Source of the DNA: Chloroflexota bacterium
GTDB lineage: Bacteria; Chloroflexota; Dormibacteria; CF-121
NCBI GenBank assembly: GCA_005889285.1
Contig: VBFF01000088.1
Span: forward strand, 652-21,530
Length of the DNA: 20,879 nucleotides
Reading direction: 5' to 3'
This document shows positions 15,167 through 20,879 of the stretch, piece after piece. The position numbers were made by a program, and so were the translations under genes. Numbering within the stretch: position 1 is the first letter of the stretch; each line of letters starts with the position of its first letter. Below the pieces are notes generated by a model, which saw nothing but the letters and a program-made list of their open reading frames with translations, did no database searches and was not told the origin of the DNA.

Positions 15167-16207
15167 GTGTTCGGATGGCGACGGCATTGGCGGCGGTGCG
15201 AAGCTGGCGGCAGTGTCGCCGCGCTGCATGTCATTGGCTGGGGGATGATGCTGCTGCTGGTCGCCCCGAGGTATCCGGTCATGCTCGGACTCGGCGGTCT
15301 CGCCTACGCGTTTGGCCTGCGGCATGCGTTCGACGCGGACCACATCTCGGCCATCGACAACACCACCCGCAAGCTGCTCCAGGAGGGGAAGAAGCCCCTG
15401 GGCGTTGGATTCTTCTTCTCGCTTGGCCATTCGACGGTCGTGTTCCTGATCGCGGTGGCGCTCGGCTTTGCCACCCAGTTCGTAGTCAGCAACGTGATCA
15501 GCGCCAACGGCCAGCTGAAGAGCGTGGGCGGACTGATCGGCACGGGCGTCTCCGGTGTCTTTCTGCTGTTGATCGGGATCGTGAACCTGATCATCCTGCT
15601 GGACATCCTCAAGCTGTTCCGCCGGATGAGAGCGGGCGAGTACGACCGGGATGCGCTCGAGCACGAACTCGTCGCCGGTGGCTTGCTGACTCGGCTCTTT
15701 GGCCGGCTGTTCCGGCTCATCACGCACAGCTGGCAGATGTACCTGGTGGGTTTCCTCTTCGGCCTGGGCTTCGATACGGCATCAGAGATCTCTTTCCTGG
15801 CCATCTCCGCCGGGGCCGCGGCTCAGCACATCCCCATCTACGCGCTGATCTCGCTGCCGCTGATCTTCGCCGCCGGTATGTCGTTGATGGACACTGCCGA
15901 CGGCGCCTTCATGTCGCAGGCGTATTCGTGGGCGTTCTCGAACCCGGTGCGGAAGGTTTTCTACAACCTGACGGTCACCGCGCTCTCGGTCTTTGTCGCG
16001 CTCTTCGTCGGCCTGTTCGAGTTGAGCCAGCTGCTCATCCAGCAGCTGCACCTTCGCGGAAGTGTGTGGGACGCGATCGGTGGGATGGACCTCGGCGTCA
16101 TGGGCTTTGTGATCGTGGGCGCCTTCATCGTGACGTGGGCCGGCGCACTTTTGATCTATCGAGGCCTGCACGTCGAGGAACGCTGGTCCTCGGCGCTTCG
16201 TCACTAG
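15167..16207 (+). CDS. NiCoT-family nickel/cobalt transporter (HoxN/NixA-type)
   Basis: A 346-residue, roughly eight-helix inner-membrane permease for Ni2+ and/or Co2+. All family signatures are present: RHAFDADHI (52-60) in helix II, FFFSLGHSTVV (82-92), LGFDTASE after the large cytoplasmic loop, and GMSLMDTADGAFM. The intracellular loop between helices is rich in charged residues. The frame is open from 14969, but that lies inside the SDR gene. The GTG at 15167 is chosen because it places helix I correctly and lies 7 bp after a -10. The Fur-like dyad upstream points to metal-responsive control. A DUF318 permease gene follows after 28 bp. Confidence 0.88.
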   Translation: MFGWRRHWRRCEAGGSVAALHVIGWGMMLLLVAPRYPVMLGLGGLAYAFGLRHAFDADHISAIDNTTRKLLQEGKKPLGVGFFFSLGHSTVVFLIAVALGFATQFVVSNVISANGQLKSVGGLIGTGVSGVFLLLIGIVNLIILLDILKLFRRMRAGEYDRDALEHELVAGGLLTRLFGRLFRLITHSWQMYLVGFLFGLGFDTASEISFLAISAGAAAQHIPIYALISLPLIFAAGMSLMDTADGAFMSQAYSWAFSNPVRKVFYNLTVTALSVFVALFVGLFELSQLLIQQLHLRGSVWDAIGGMDLGVMGFVIVGAFIVTWAGALLIYRGLHVEERWSSALRH

Positions 16208-16223
16208 GCGGAGCGCCACGCGG

Positions 16224-16229
16224 TAGGCT
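16224..16229 (+). promoter_or_regulatory. Possible -10 for a leaderless permease transcript
   Basis: TAGGCT ends 6 bp before the GTG start at 16236, and no Shine-Dalgarno sequence is visible in the 28-bp gap. The gene could alternatively be read through from the NiCoT promoter. Confidence 0.35.
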
Positions 16230-16235
16230 GCCATC

Positions 16236-17387
16236 GTGATCATCCAGGCCGTCGTTAACGCGCTGGCATCGGCCTTCGACATGCTCTGGGAGGTCCTCTG
16301 GCCGCTCGCGCTCGGGTTTCTCCTGTCTGCCATCGTGCAAACCCTGGCCTCGCGCAACGCCGTTGCCCGCACCCTCGGGTCCGACTCTCCGCGCAGCCTG
16401 GGAATCGCCACGCTCCTTGGGGCCGCGTCGTCATCCTGCTCGTATGCCGCCGTGGCGATCGCCCGCTCGCTCTTCCTCAAGGGCGCCAGCTTCCCCGCGG
16501 CCATGGTTTTCGAGTTCGCCTCGACCAACCTCGTTTTCGAGCTCGGACTGATCCTGCTGATCCTGCTGGGCTGGCCGTTCCTCGGGGCCGAGTTCGCGGG
16601 CGGCGTGCTGATGATCCTGATCCTGGCGCTGCTCTTTCGATGGACCCTGCGCCCGCAACACGTCGACGAGGCGCGGGACCATGCCGAGCGTGGCTTGCGG
16701 GGACGTATGGAAGGTCACGCCGCGATGGACATGGCGATCACCGAGGGGCCTTTTCTGCGCCGCCTCTTCAGCGGTCGCGCCTTCACCGCGATCAGCCACA
16801 ACTTCTGGTCGGACGTGACGTCGGTGTGGACCGATATCGGGCTGGGCCTGCTGATCGCGGGGGCGCTCGCGGTCTGGGTGCCGTCGTCCTTCTGGCAGGC
16901 ATTCTTTCTGACGAATCATCCCGTGCTCTCGGAGATCTGGGGACCGCTGATCGGTCCCTCGGTTGGTAACGTGCCCCTCGCCGCCGTGTTGTGGAATGGC
17001 GGCATCAGCTTCGGCGGCGTGATCGCCTTCATCTTCGCCGACCTGATCATCATTCCGATCCTGAACATCTATCGGAAGTACTACGGCCGTCGCGTGGCGC
17101 TCTATTTACTTGGTGTCTCGTACGCGGCGATGGCGCTCGCCGGCCTACTGATCGGCCTGCTCTTCAAGCTGCTCGGCATCGTTCCGGCGCACCATGCCGT
17201 GATCGCGCTGCAGACCGGTCCGACGCTGAACTACACGAGCGTGTTGAATGTGATCTTTCTGGGCGTGATGGCGTTGCTGGGCTGGCGATTTCTCCGAACC
17301 GGTGGGCTCGAGATGCTTCGCATGATGGAAGGGGCGTCAGTCAGCTCGGCGGATGATGCGGCGTCGCAGCATCACGAGCATCACTGA
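16236..17387 (+). CDS. ArsP_1/DUF318 (UPF0718) family permease
   Basis: A 383-residue inner-membrane protein with about eight hydrophobic segments arranged in two halves around a hydrophilic loop (about residues 140-180). The diagnostic stretch ASSSCSYAAVAIARSLFLKG followed by FEFASTNLV near residues 59-93 corresponds to the CSC...ATPATN region of the permease family that includes ArsP. The second half repeats the pattern at SVGNVPLAAVLWNGGISFGG. The C-terminus ends in a His-rich HHEHH tail, suggestive of metal handling. Related permeases export organoarsenicals or are linked to Cu/Zn/Ni. The 28-bp link to a NiCoT gene makes a transition metal the best guess for substrate. It overlaps the convergent receiver gene by 47 bp. 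Confidence 0.8.
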   Translation: MIIQAVVNALASAFDMLWEVLWPLALGFLLSAIVQTLASRNAVARTLGSDSPRSLGIATLLGAASSSCSYAAVAIARSLFLKGASFPAAMVFEFASTNLVFELGLILLILLGWPFLGAEFAGGVLMILILALLFRWTLRPQHVDEARDHAERGLRGRMEGHAAMDMAITEGPFLRRLFSGRAFTAISHNFWSDVTSVWTDIGLGLLIAGALAVWVPSSFWQAFFLTNHPVLSEIWGPLIGPSVGNVPLAAVLWNGGISFGGVIAFIFADLIIIPILNIYRKYYGRRVALYLLGVSYAAMALAGLLIGLLFKLLGIVPAHHAVIALQTGPTLNYTSVLNVIFLGVMALLGWRFLRTGGLEMLRMMEGASVSSADDAASQHHEHH

Positions 17388-17724
17388 CGCCGAGCGCTCG
17401 AGCGAGGACCCGGTCCATGCCGGAGTGCGTCGCCAGGATGACGCCGCGGGTCTTGAGCCGCTGACGAAGCTCGGTCTCCAGGTGCCCGGTGACCGCGATC
17501 ACGACCGGCGCGGCCTCGAGACCGCGCAGGTGATCGATCAGCTCGAGCTGCTGTTCTGGTCTCAGGGTGGCCTGCAGGACGACGACGTCGTCACGCTGCC
17601 ATGCATGGGTGCGGGCCTGCGTCGGGCTGAGCGCCTGGACCGGGACCTGCAGCCGGCCGGCGGCGGCGCGGAGGCGCTGCGCGAACAGCAGTTCGTCCTC
17701 GATGAGGAAGAGCGTCTGGGGCAT
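17341..17724 (-). CDS. Degenerate response-regulator receiver-like protein
   Basis: A 127-residue protein with a receiver-domain-like layout: TLFLIEDELLFAQRL at the N-terminus supplies an acidic cluster (Glu9, Asp10), VVVLQATL matches strand beta-3, and VVIAVTGH matches beta-4 with its Thr. The phosphoacceptor aspartate position, normally the end of beta-3, is Gln51, and no clear conserved lysine follows ATHSGM. It would therefore be a pseudo-receiver that cannot be phosphorylated in the usual way. No output domain is attached. TATTCT lies 7 bp before the ATG, consistent with leaderless expression. The 3' end overlaps the permease gene by 47 bp on the opposite strand. The gene is probably real but the assignment is tentative. 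Confidence 0.55.
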   Translation of the reverse strand: MPQTLFLIEDELLFAQRLRAAAGRLQVPVQALSPTQARTHAWQRDDVVVLQATLRPEQQLELIDHLRGLEAAPVVIAVTGHLETELRQRLKTRGVILATHSGMDRVLARALGVSDARDAATPHHPPS

Positions 17725-17731
17725 GGTTGGC

Positions 17732-17751
17732 AGAATACCGCCCGATCGGGC
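17732..17751 (-). promoter_or_regulatory. -10 and perfect palindrome ahead of the pseudo-receiver gene
   Basis: On the minus strand TATTCT (17737 to 17732) ends 7 bp before the ATG at 17724. Directly upstream of it lies the 12-bp perfect palindrome GCCCGATCGGGC (17740-17751), in the -10/-35 spacer, a typical repressor-binding position. Confidence 0.4.
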
Positions 17752-17776
17752 AGATCAGTCTTTAAGCCATCGCCAA

Positions 17777-17792
17777 AAGCGCCTTGGCGCTT
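17777..17792. promoter_or_regulatory. 16-bp palindrome upstream of the zinc-ribbon promoter
   Basis: AAGCGCCTTGGCGCTT has 7-bp perfect arms around TT. It ends 2 bp before a consensus -10, so it covers the spacer and -35 zone, and no recognisable -35 hexamer is present. An operator or activator site is more likely than a terminator. Confidence 0.4.
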
Positions 17793-17794
17793 GC

Positions 17795-17800
17795 TATAAT
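17795..17800 (+). promoter_or_regulatory. Consensus -10 (TATAAT) of the zinc-ribbon gene
   Basis: A perfect TATAAT in a GC-rich intergenic region, preceded by TTGC. Transcription would start near 17807, leaving a leader of about 78 nt before the GTG at 17885. Confidence 0.6.
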
Positions 17801-17806
17801 CGCGCC

Positions 17807-17884
17807 CGGGAAAGTTGGGTCGAAGGCTACGGATCGCTCCGGCGAAACCTCTGAGATCCAAAGACAAAACAAAGGAGATTCGCC
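17807..17884 (+). other. Leader (5' UTR) of the zinc-ribbon gene, possibly structured
   Basis: About 78 nt from the predicted start to the GTG. GGATC (17831-17835) can pair with GATCC (17855-17859) around a loop containing CGGCGAAACC. The last 25 nt are A-rich and unstructured and end in AAAGGAG, a good Shine-Dalgarno sequence 7 bp before the start. I do not recognise a known riboswitch. Confidence 0.3.
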
Positions 17885-18175
17885 GTGAGCTTCAGCGACA
17901 AGACTTTGACGTGCCGTGACTGTGGTCTCAACTTCGTCTTCACCGTCGGTGAGCAGCAGTTCTATGCCGCGAAGGGGTTCCAGCACGAGCCGTCCCGCTG
18001 TCCCGACTGCCGGTCGATCAACCGCAACGTGCGGGGCACCGGTCGCGCCAAGGAGCTCCACGAGGTCGTCTGCGCTGAATGCGGCAAGCCCGCCCAGGTC
18101 CCCTTCACGCCCACCATGGGCCGCCCCGTCTATTGCAGCGACTGCTTCGACAAGGTCCGCGCGACGAGGCGGTAA
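17885..18175 (+). CDS. Double zinc-ribbon (CxxC x4) small protein
   Basis: A 96-residue protein with four CxxC knuckles: Cys10/13, Cys39/42, Cys63/66 and Cys84/87. The first two enclose FVFTVGEQQFYAAKGF, as in the probable zinc-ribbon domain called zf-trcl. The last two are 17 residues apart (CAECGKPAQVPF...GRPVYCSDCF), as in the CxxC-x17-CxxC domain found in many Chloroflexota and Actinobacteriota. Each pair should bind one Zn2+. A basic linker (RNVRGTGRAK) and tail (VRATRR) suggest nucleic-acid or ribosome contact, which is inference. The GTG start has a strong SD sequence, and a TATAAT promoter suggests high expression. Confidence 0.85.
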   Translation: MSFSDKTLTCRDCGLNFVFTVGEQQFYAAKGFQHEPSRCPDCRSINRNVRGTGRAKELHEVVCAECGKPAQVPFTPTMGRPVYCSDCFDKVRATRR

Positions 18176-18261
18176 CGGCCGGCGCCTCCCCAGGTAACGA
18201 CGGCCGCCACCTGTAACGACGCACGTAACGTTACAAGCGCAGCATCGATTCGTGGGTAACG
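18172..18261 (+). repeat. Cluster of five GTAACG words
   Basis: GTAACG occurs at 18172, 18194, 18213, 18225 and 18256. The fourth copy is part of the perfect palindrome GTAACGTTAC (18225-18234). The cluster spans the stop of the zinc-ribbon gene, the 76-bp gap and the start of yjbQ. Spacing is irregular (22, 19, 12 and 31 bp). It may be a multi-site regulatory region for yjbQ or coincidental. Confidence 0.35.
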
Positions 18262-18779
18262 CCGCCAATCCCGCCTTCCGCCTGCTCGACGATCCCGAGG
18301 ATCACGCGGGCGCGCGAGTCCGACGCATCGGAGGTCTGACGATCTGGGCGGAGACGCTCGCCATTCGCACCACCGCGGCCCGCGAGTTCGTCGACGTGAC
18401 GGAGCAGGTCGCCGCTGTCGTGCAGCGTTCCCGGGTCTCGCAGGGATGGGTCTCGGTCTTCTCCAAGCACACGACGGCGGCCGTAGTTCTCAACGAAAAC
18501 GAGCCGCTGCTCCTCAAGGACATGGGGGCGCTGCTGGAGCGCCTCTCGGCCACGACCGGCACCTACGAACACAACGATCTCAGCCGGCGCACCGGGGAGA
18601 TGGACCCCGAAGAGTGCGCCAACGGCCATTCGCACTGCCAGCACCTGCTGATCGGCGCGAGCGAGAACATCCCGGTCGCCGACGGCCGTCCCGACCTGGG
18701 TCGCTGGCAGCGCATCTTCCTCCTGGAGCTGGACCGCCCGCGTGACCGCCAGCTGGTCGTCCAGGTCTTCGGCGCCTGA
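18252..18779 (+). CDS. yjbQ: YjbQ/UPF0047 family protein
   Basis: A 175-residue protein of the YjbQ (UPF0047) family, annotated elsewhere as secondary thiamine-phosphate synthase because family members show weak thiamine-phosphate synthase activity; the physiological role is unsettled. Family blocks are FVDVTEQV, SKHTTAAVVLNENE (71-84) and ANGHSHCQHLLIGASENIPV followed by DGR (about 123-146). RWQRIFLLELDRPRDRQ lies near the C-terminus. The conserved His residues (KHTT, NGHSH) form the presumed metal site. Homologues usually begin close to GLTIWAETLAI, so about 25 residues here are an extra N-terminal extension. GTG 18252 is the only early start in frame, and no clear Shine-Dalgarno sequence precedes it. 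Confidence 0.85.
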   Translation: MGNAANPAFRLLDDPEDHAGARVRRIGGLTIWAETLAIRTTAAREFVDVTEQVAAVVQRSRVSQGWVSVFSKHTTAAVVLNENEPLLLKDMGALLERLSATTGTYEHNDLSRRTGEMDPEECANGHSHCQHLLIGASENIPVADGRPDLGRWQRIFLLELDRPRDRQLVVQVFGA

Positions 18780-18834
18780 CGCGGTAACCTAGAAGCTCAG
18801 GCAGGCGTCCGCAGCTCCCTACTAGGAGGCATCC

Positions 18835-19497
18835 ATGCTCGAGAAGTTCACCTGGTACAAGCAATCCGCCTACAAGTGGAAGGGCGAGGGGATCACGGTG
18901 TACATCGACCCCTGGGGGCTGAGAGCCCAGGAGGAGCCCGCGGACGTGGTCTTCATCACGCACGCGCACGCCGATCACTTCGAACCCACGGATATCGAGA
19001 AGATTCGCAAGAAGACGACGCAGTTCGTGGCGCCTCGCGACGTCGCCGACAAGCTGACGGGCAACGTCAAGGCGATCAAGCCGGGCGAGTCGCTGGACGT
19101 CGCCGGGATCACGTTCCAGACGGTCCGCGCGTACAACACGGCTCCGCAGCGGCTCCAGGCCCATCCGAAGAGCAACAACTGGGTCGGCTACATCCTCAGC
19201 CTGGACGGCCATCGCTACTGGTTCTCAGGTGACGGGGATCCGAATCCCGACATCGAGCAGGTCAAGACGGACGTTGCGCTGATCTGCGTCGGGGGCGACC
19301 CCTACGTGATGAATGCCTCCGAGGCGGCCGGCGTGGTGAAAAAGATCAAGCCGCAGCTCGCCGTGCCCAACCATTACGGATTCGTCGTGGGCGTGGCGTC
19401 GGACGGAGAGACGTTTGCCAAGGAAGCGGCGCCGATCAAAGTCCAGATCATGAAGCCCGTCAACGCCTTCGAACGAACGGGGGCTGCCACGCACTAG
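18835..19497 (+). CDS. UlaG-like metallo-beta-lactamase-fold hydrolase
   Basis: A 220-residue MBL-fold protein. The metal motif is THAHADH (His43, His45, Asp47, His48). HPKSNNWVGYIL and YWFSGDGDPNPD carry the further metal ligands; the latter replaces the usual GDT with GDGD. CVGGDPYVMNASEAA and PNHYG complete the UlaG-like pattern. Related proteins are metal-dependent hydrolases of phosphodiester or ester substrates, and this member's substrate is unknown. The start is well fixed by AGGAGG 7 bp before ATG 18835. A possible -10 (TAACCT, 18785-18790) suggests its own promoter rather than co-transcription with yjbQ. Confidence 0.85.
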   Translation: MLEKFTWYKQSAYKWKGEGITVYIDPWGLRAQEEPADVVFITHAHADHFEPTDIEKIRKKTTQFVAPRDVADKLTGNVKAIKPGESLDVAGITFQTVRAYNTAPQRLQAHPKSNNWVGYILSLDGHRYWFSGDGDPNPDIEQVKTDVALICVGGDPYVMNASEAAGVVKKIKPQLAVPNHYGFVVGVASDGETFAKEAAPIKVQIMKPVNAFERTGAATH

Positions 19498-19568
19498 AAG
19501 CTCCGGGGAACTTTCCTGGGCCGTCGGCGTCTGAGTAATGACGCGTACGACGGAACAGGAGGTTCCTC

Positions 19569-20645
19569 ATGGTTAACAAGCTCGTCCCGGCGGCGGCGGC
19601 GACCCTGGCGGTCTTCCTCACACAGGCGCTCCCGGCGGCCGCCTGCGGTGGCCTGATCGCCCCCAACGGCGCGATCCGGCTCGAAAAGGCGACCACGCTG
19701 GTCGCCTGGCATGACGGCGTCGAGCGCTACCTGACCAGCTTTAGCTACAACGGCGAGGCGTCGAGCTTTGGCTGGATCGTTCCGCTGCCGGCCGTCCCCG
19801 ACAAAGTCGAAGAGGGTGGAGGGTGGACGCTCCAGCGCCTCTTCCGCGAAACGCATCCGCAGCCCCTGATCCTCGACCTCGCCTTCGCCGGGAGAGCGAC
19901 ACCAACGAGCTCGGCTGTCGTGCTGCAGCAGGTCCAGGTCCGCGCGCTGGACATCACCGTGCTGAGTGGCAGCGGCCAGGCCGTCCTCGACTGGGCCGCG
20001 GAAAATGGCTTCGCCATCGACGGCGAGACCCACAACCACATCGTCCAGTACGCCAAGGGCAGCCCGATCTTCATGGCGGCCAAGTACAACGCCGATCGCG
20101 CCGCCAAGCAGCGCCTGATCTTCGGCGACGGCGCGCCGGTGCTGATCACGATGAAGCTCCCGCACCCCTGGATCCCATTCGAAGTGCTCGCCGCCGGAGC
20201 CCAGGTGCAGGCCGACCTCTACTTGCTGTCGGACAAGCCGGTCAACACCAGCGAATGGCGCGCGTTGCTCGGGGTCTCCGGCGTGGGGAGCAGCGTACAG
20301 GGCGCCGAGGGTTTCAGCCTCGAGTTCCAGGAAAAGATGACAGATAGCCTGTACAAGGACCTGTCGAGCGACAAGAACATGAGCTGGGTCCGGCGCGACA
20401 GCTGGCTGACCTACCTGACGCTGAGTGCGCCCGACGACAAGGTGACGTACGACATGAGTGTGACGCCGATGGGCATCGTCAAGGTGGCGCCCTTTGGTAC
20501 CAAGCCGATGGCCATCGTCGACGGGACGCCGGCGAACCGTCCGCTCGACGCACCGACCGCCCCCATGGGCACCGCGATGACCTTACTGGTCCTCGGCATC
20601 GTGCTCGCCGCGGCGCTCTGGATCGGTAGGCCCCGCCGGGCGTAA
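19569..20645 (+). CDS. DUF2330-type secreted/membrane-anchored protein
   Basis: A 358-residue exported protein. The signal peptide runs to about residue 25 (hydrophobic stretch then ALPAAA) with Cys26 immediately after, followed by the GGLIAP opening that is typical of DUF2330 proteins. A hydrophobic helix near the C-terminus (about 330-352), followed by GRPRRA, should anchor it in the membrane with a short cytoplasmic tail. The body contains many aromatic and beta-rich segments (SFGWIVPLPAVP, HPWIPFEVLA). The function of the family is unknown. Whether Cys26 is lipidated is uncertain because the residue at -3 is Ala rather than Leu. AGGAGG (19557-19562) lies 6 bp before the ATG. Confidence 0.78.
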   Translation: MVNKLVPAAAATLAVFLTQALPAAACGGLIAPNGAIRLEKATTLVAWHDGVERYLTSFSYNGEASSFGWIVPLPAVPDKVEEGGGWTLQRLFRETHPQPLILDLAFAGRATPTSSAVVLQQVQVRALDITVLSGSGQAVLDWAAENGFAIDGETHNHIVQYAKGSPIFMAAKYNADRAAKQRLIFGDGAPVLITMKLPHPWIPFEVLAAGAQVQADLYLLSDKPVNTSEWRALLGVSGVGSSVQGAEGFSLEFQEKMTDSLYKDLSSDKNMSWVRRDSWLTYLTLSAPDDKVTYDMSVTPMGIVKVAPFGTKPMAIVDGTPANRPLDAPTAPMGTAMTLLVLGIVLAAALWIGRPRRA

Positions 20646-20661
20646 GACACCCCCACCCTGA

Positions 20662-20685
20662 CCCTCCCCCGCACGCGGGGGAGGG
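20662..20685. terminator. GC-rich hairpin between convergent genes
   Basis: CCCTCCCCCGC (20662-20672) and GCGGGGGAGGG (20675-20685) form an 11-bp perfect stem. It lies between the DUF2330 gene and the convergent SDR. The preceding CCCCACCCTGA resembles dispersed CCCTGACCCTCCCCC-type intergenic repeats of GC-rich genomes. No T-tract follows, so it may be a repeat-derived hairpin instead of a classic terminator. Confidence 0.5.
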
Positions 20686-20696
20686 AAGGGGCCGGC

Positions 20697-20879
20697 TTAG
20701 ATATTGCTGCGGGATTGGCCGCCGTCGACCGTCCAGCAGGCGCCGGTCACCAGGCTCGCCCGATCGGAGGCGAGGAACGCCACGACCGCTGCGACTTCTT
20801 CCGGGCTACCGAAGCGGCCAAGCGGCAGGTCGGACTTGACGAAGGTGGCAATGCCTTGCGGATCCGCCTGTTGCCGGCG
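20697..20879 (-). CDS. Short-chain dehydrogenase/reductase, C-terminal part (cut by window edge)
   Basis: Sixty codons plus TAA are open on the minus strand to the end of the window. The translation shows [20 protein letters not shown] and then [11 protein letters not shown], the standard C-terminal motifs of classical SDRs (the GRFGxPEE segment and the VDGG tail). The catalytic and cofactor regions lie beyond the right edge, so substrate and cofactor cannot be judged. It converges on the DUF2330 gene across the GC-rich hairpin. Confidence 0.8.
   Translation of the reverse strand, partial: RRQQADPQGIATFVKSDLPLGRFGSPEEVAAVVAFLASDRASLVTGACWTVDGGQSRSNI

Noticed and set aside
15175..16239. Alternative-frame ATG reading (354 codons) across the NiCoT gene
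   Set aside because: The overlapping frame from GTG 15167 contains every NiCoT signature. The ATG frame yields Arg-rich sequence without membrane helices.
19552..19566. GGAA...TTCC hairpin hiding the DUF2330 ribosome-binding site
   Set aside because: Only four base pairs around a 7-nt loop; too weak to claim RNA-level regulation.
1..20879. CRISPR array, prophage, transposase, toxin-antitoxin or restriction system
   Set aside because: I found no regularly spaced repeats, integrase or transposase motifs, or short co-transcribed toxin pairs. The window is metabolic and transport in character.

Overview
This GC-rich window (no tool-derived GC value; visibly strong G/C at third codon positions) holds 22 protein-coding genes, one of them cut by the right edge. 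I see no rRNA, tRNA, CRISPR array or insertion sequence. Genes are packed tightly, and the longest non-coding stretch is about 160 bases (17725-17884). Gene content (livFGHMK-type importer, many acyl-CoA enzymes, zinc-ribbon, YjbQ and DUF2330 proteins) and several probable leaderless starts suggest a soil or sediment bacterium of the Chloroflexota/Dormibacterota/Actinobacteriota sphere. The phylum is inference only.

Region 1 (5-5243, minus strand) is a six-gene operon. In transcription order it encodes an acyl-CoA dehydrogenase, a 4CL-type acyl-CoA ligase, a PaaI-type thioesterase, an FMN 2-hydroxy-acid oxidase, and a split MaoC pair (N-type then catalytic). Overlaps or gaps of a few bases link most genes. 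Region 2 (5363-9520, continued by the binding protein to 10884, plus strand) is a TetR regulator followed by a complete branched-chain-amino-acid-type ABC importer in the order livG, livF, livH, livM, livK. A nearly identical 20-bp site (19/20 bases) lies just after the -10 of both the acyl-CoA operon and the liv operon. The TetR protein therefore probably controls uptake and breakdown of one carboxylic-acid substrate as a regulon.

Region 3 (10928-14322, minus strand) encodes an ACAD10/11-like acyl-CoA dehydrogenase, a histidine phosphatase, an APH-type kinase and an SDR. It resembles a split version of the 4-hydroxyacyl-CoA kinase/dehydrogenase route known from the bacterial lva operon and animal ACAD10/11. 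The SDR appears to have lost an internal segment. A second SDR (14344-15099) diverges from the operon. The two start codons are only 21 bp apart and share a symmetric -10 word.

Region 4 (15167-17387, plus strand) has a NiCoT nickel/cobalt transporter and an ArsP_1/DUF318 permease. A Fur-family-like inverted repeat precedes the pair. A degenerate receiver-domain protein converges on the permease and overlaps its end by 47 bp. Region 5 (17885-20645, plus strand) is a run of four separate-looking genes: a double zinc ribbon, YjbQ, an MBL-fold hydrolase and a DUF2330 secreted protein. A GC-rich hairpin and the 3' end of another SDR close the window.

Taken together, regions 1-3 look like a catabolic island for an imported organic acid: liv uptake, CoA activation, dehydrogenation, hydration, and a phosphorylation-dependent route for hydroxyacyl-CoA. 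No thiolase or 3-hydroxyacyl-CoA dehydrogenase of the classical type is present, so later steps must be encoded elsewhere.
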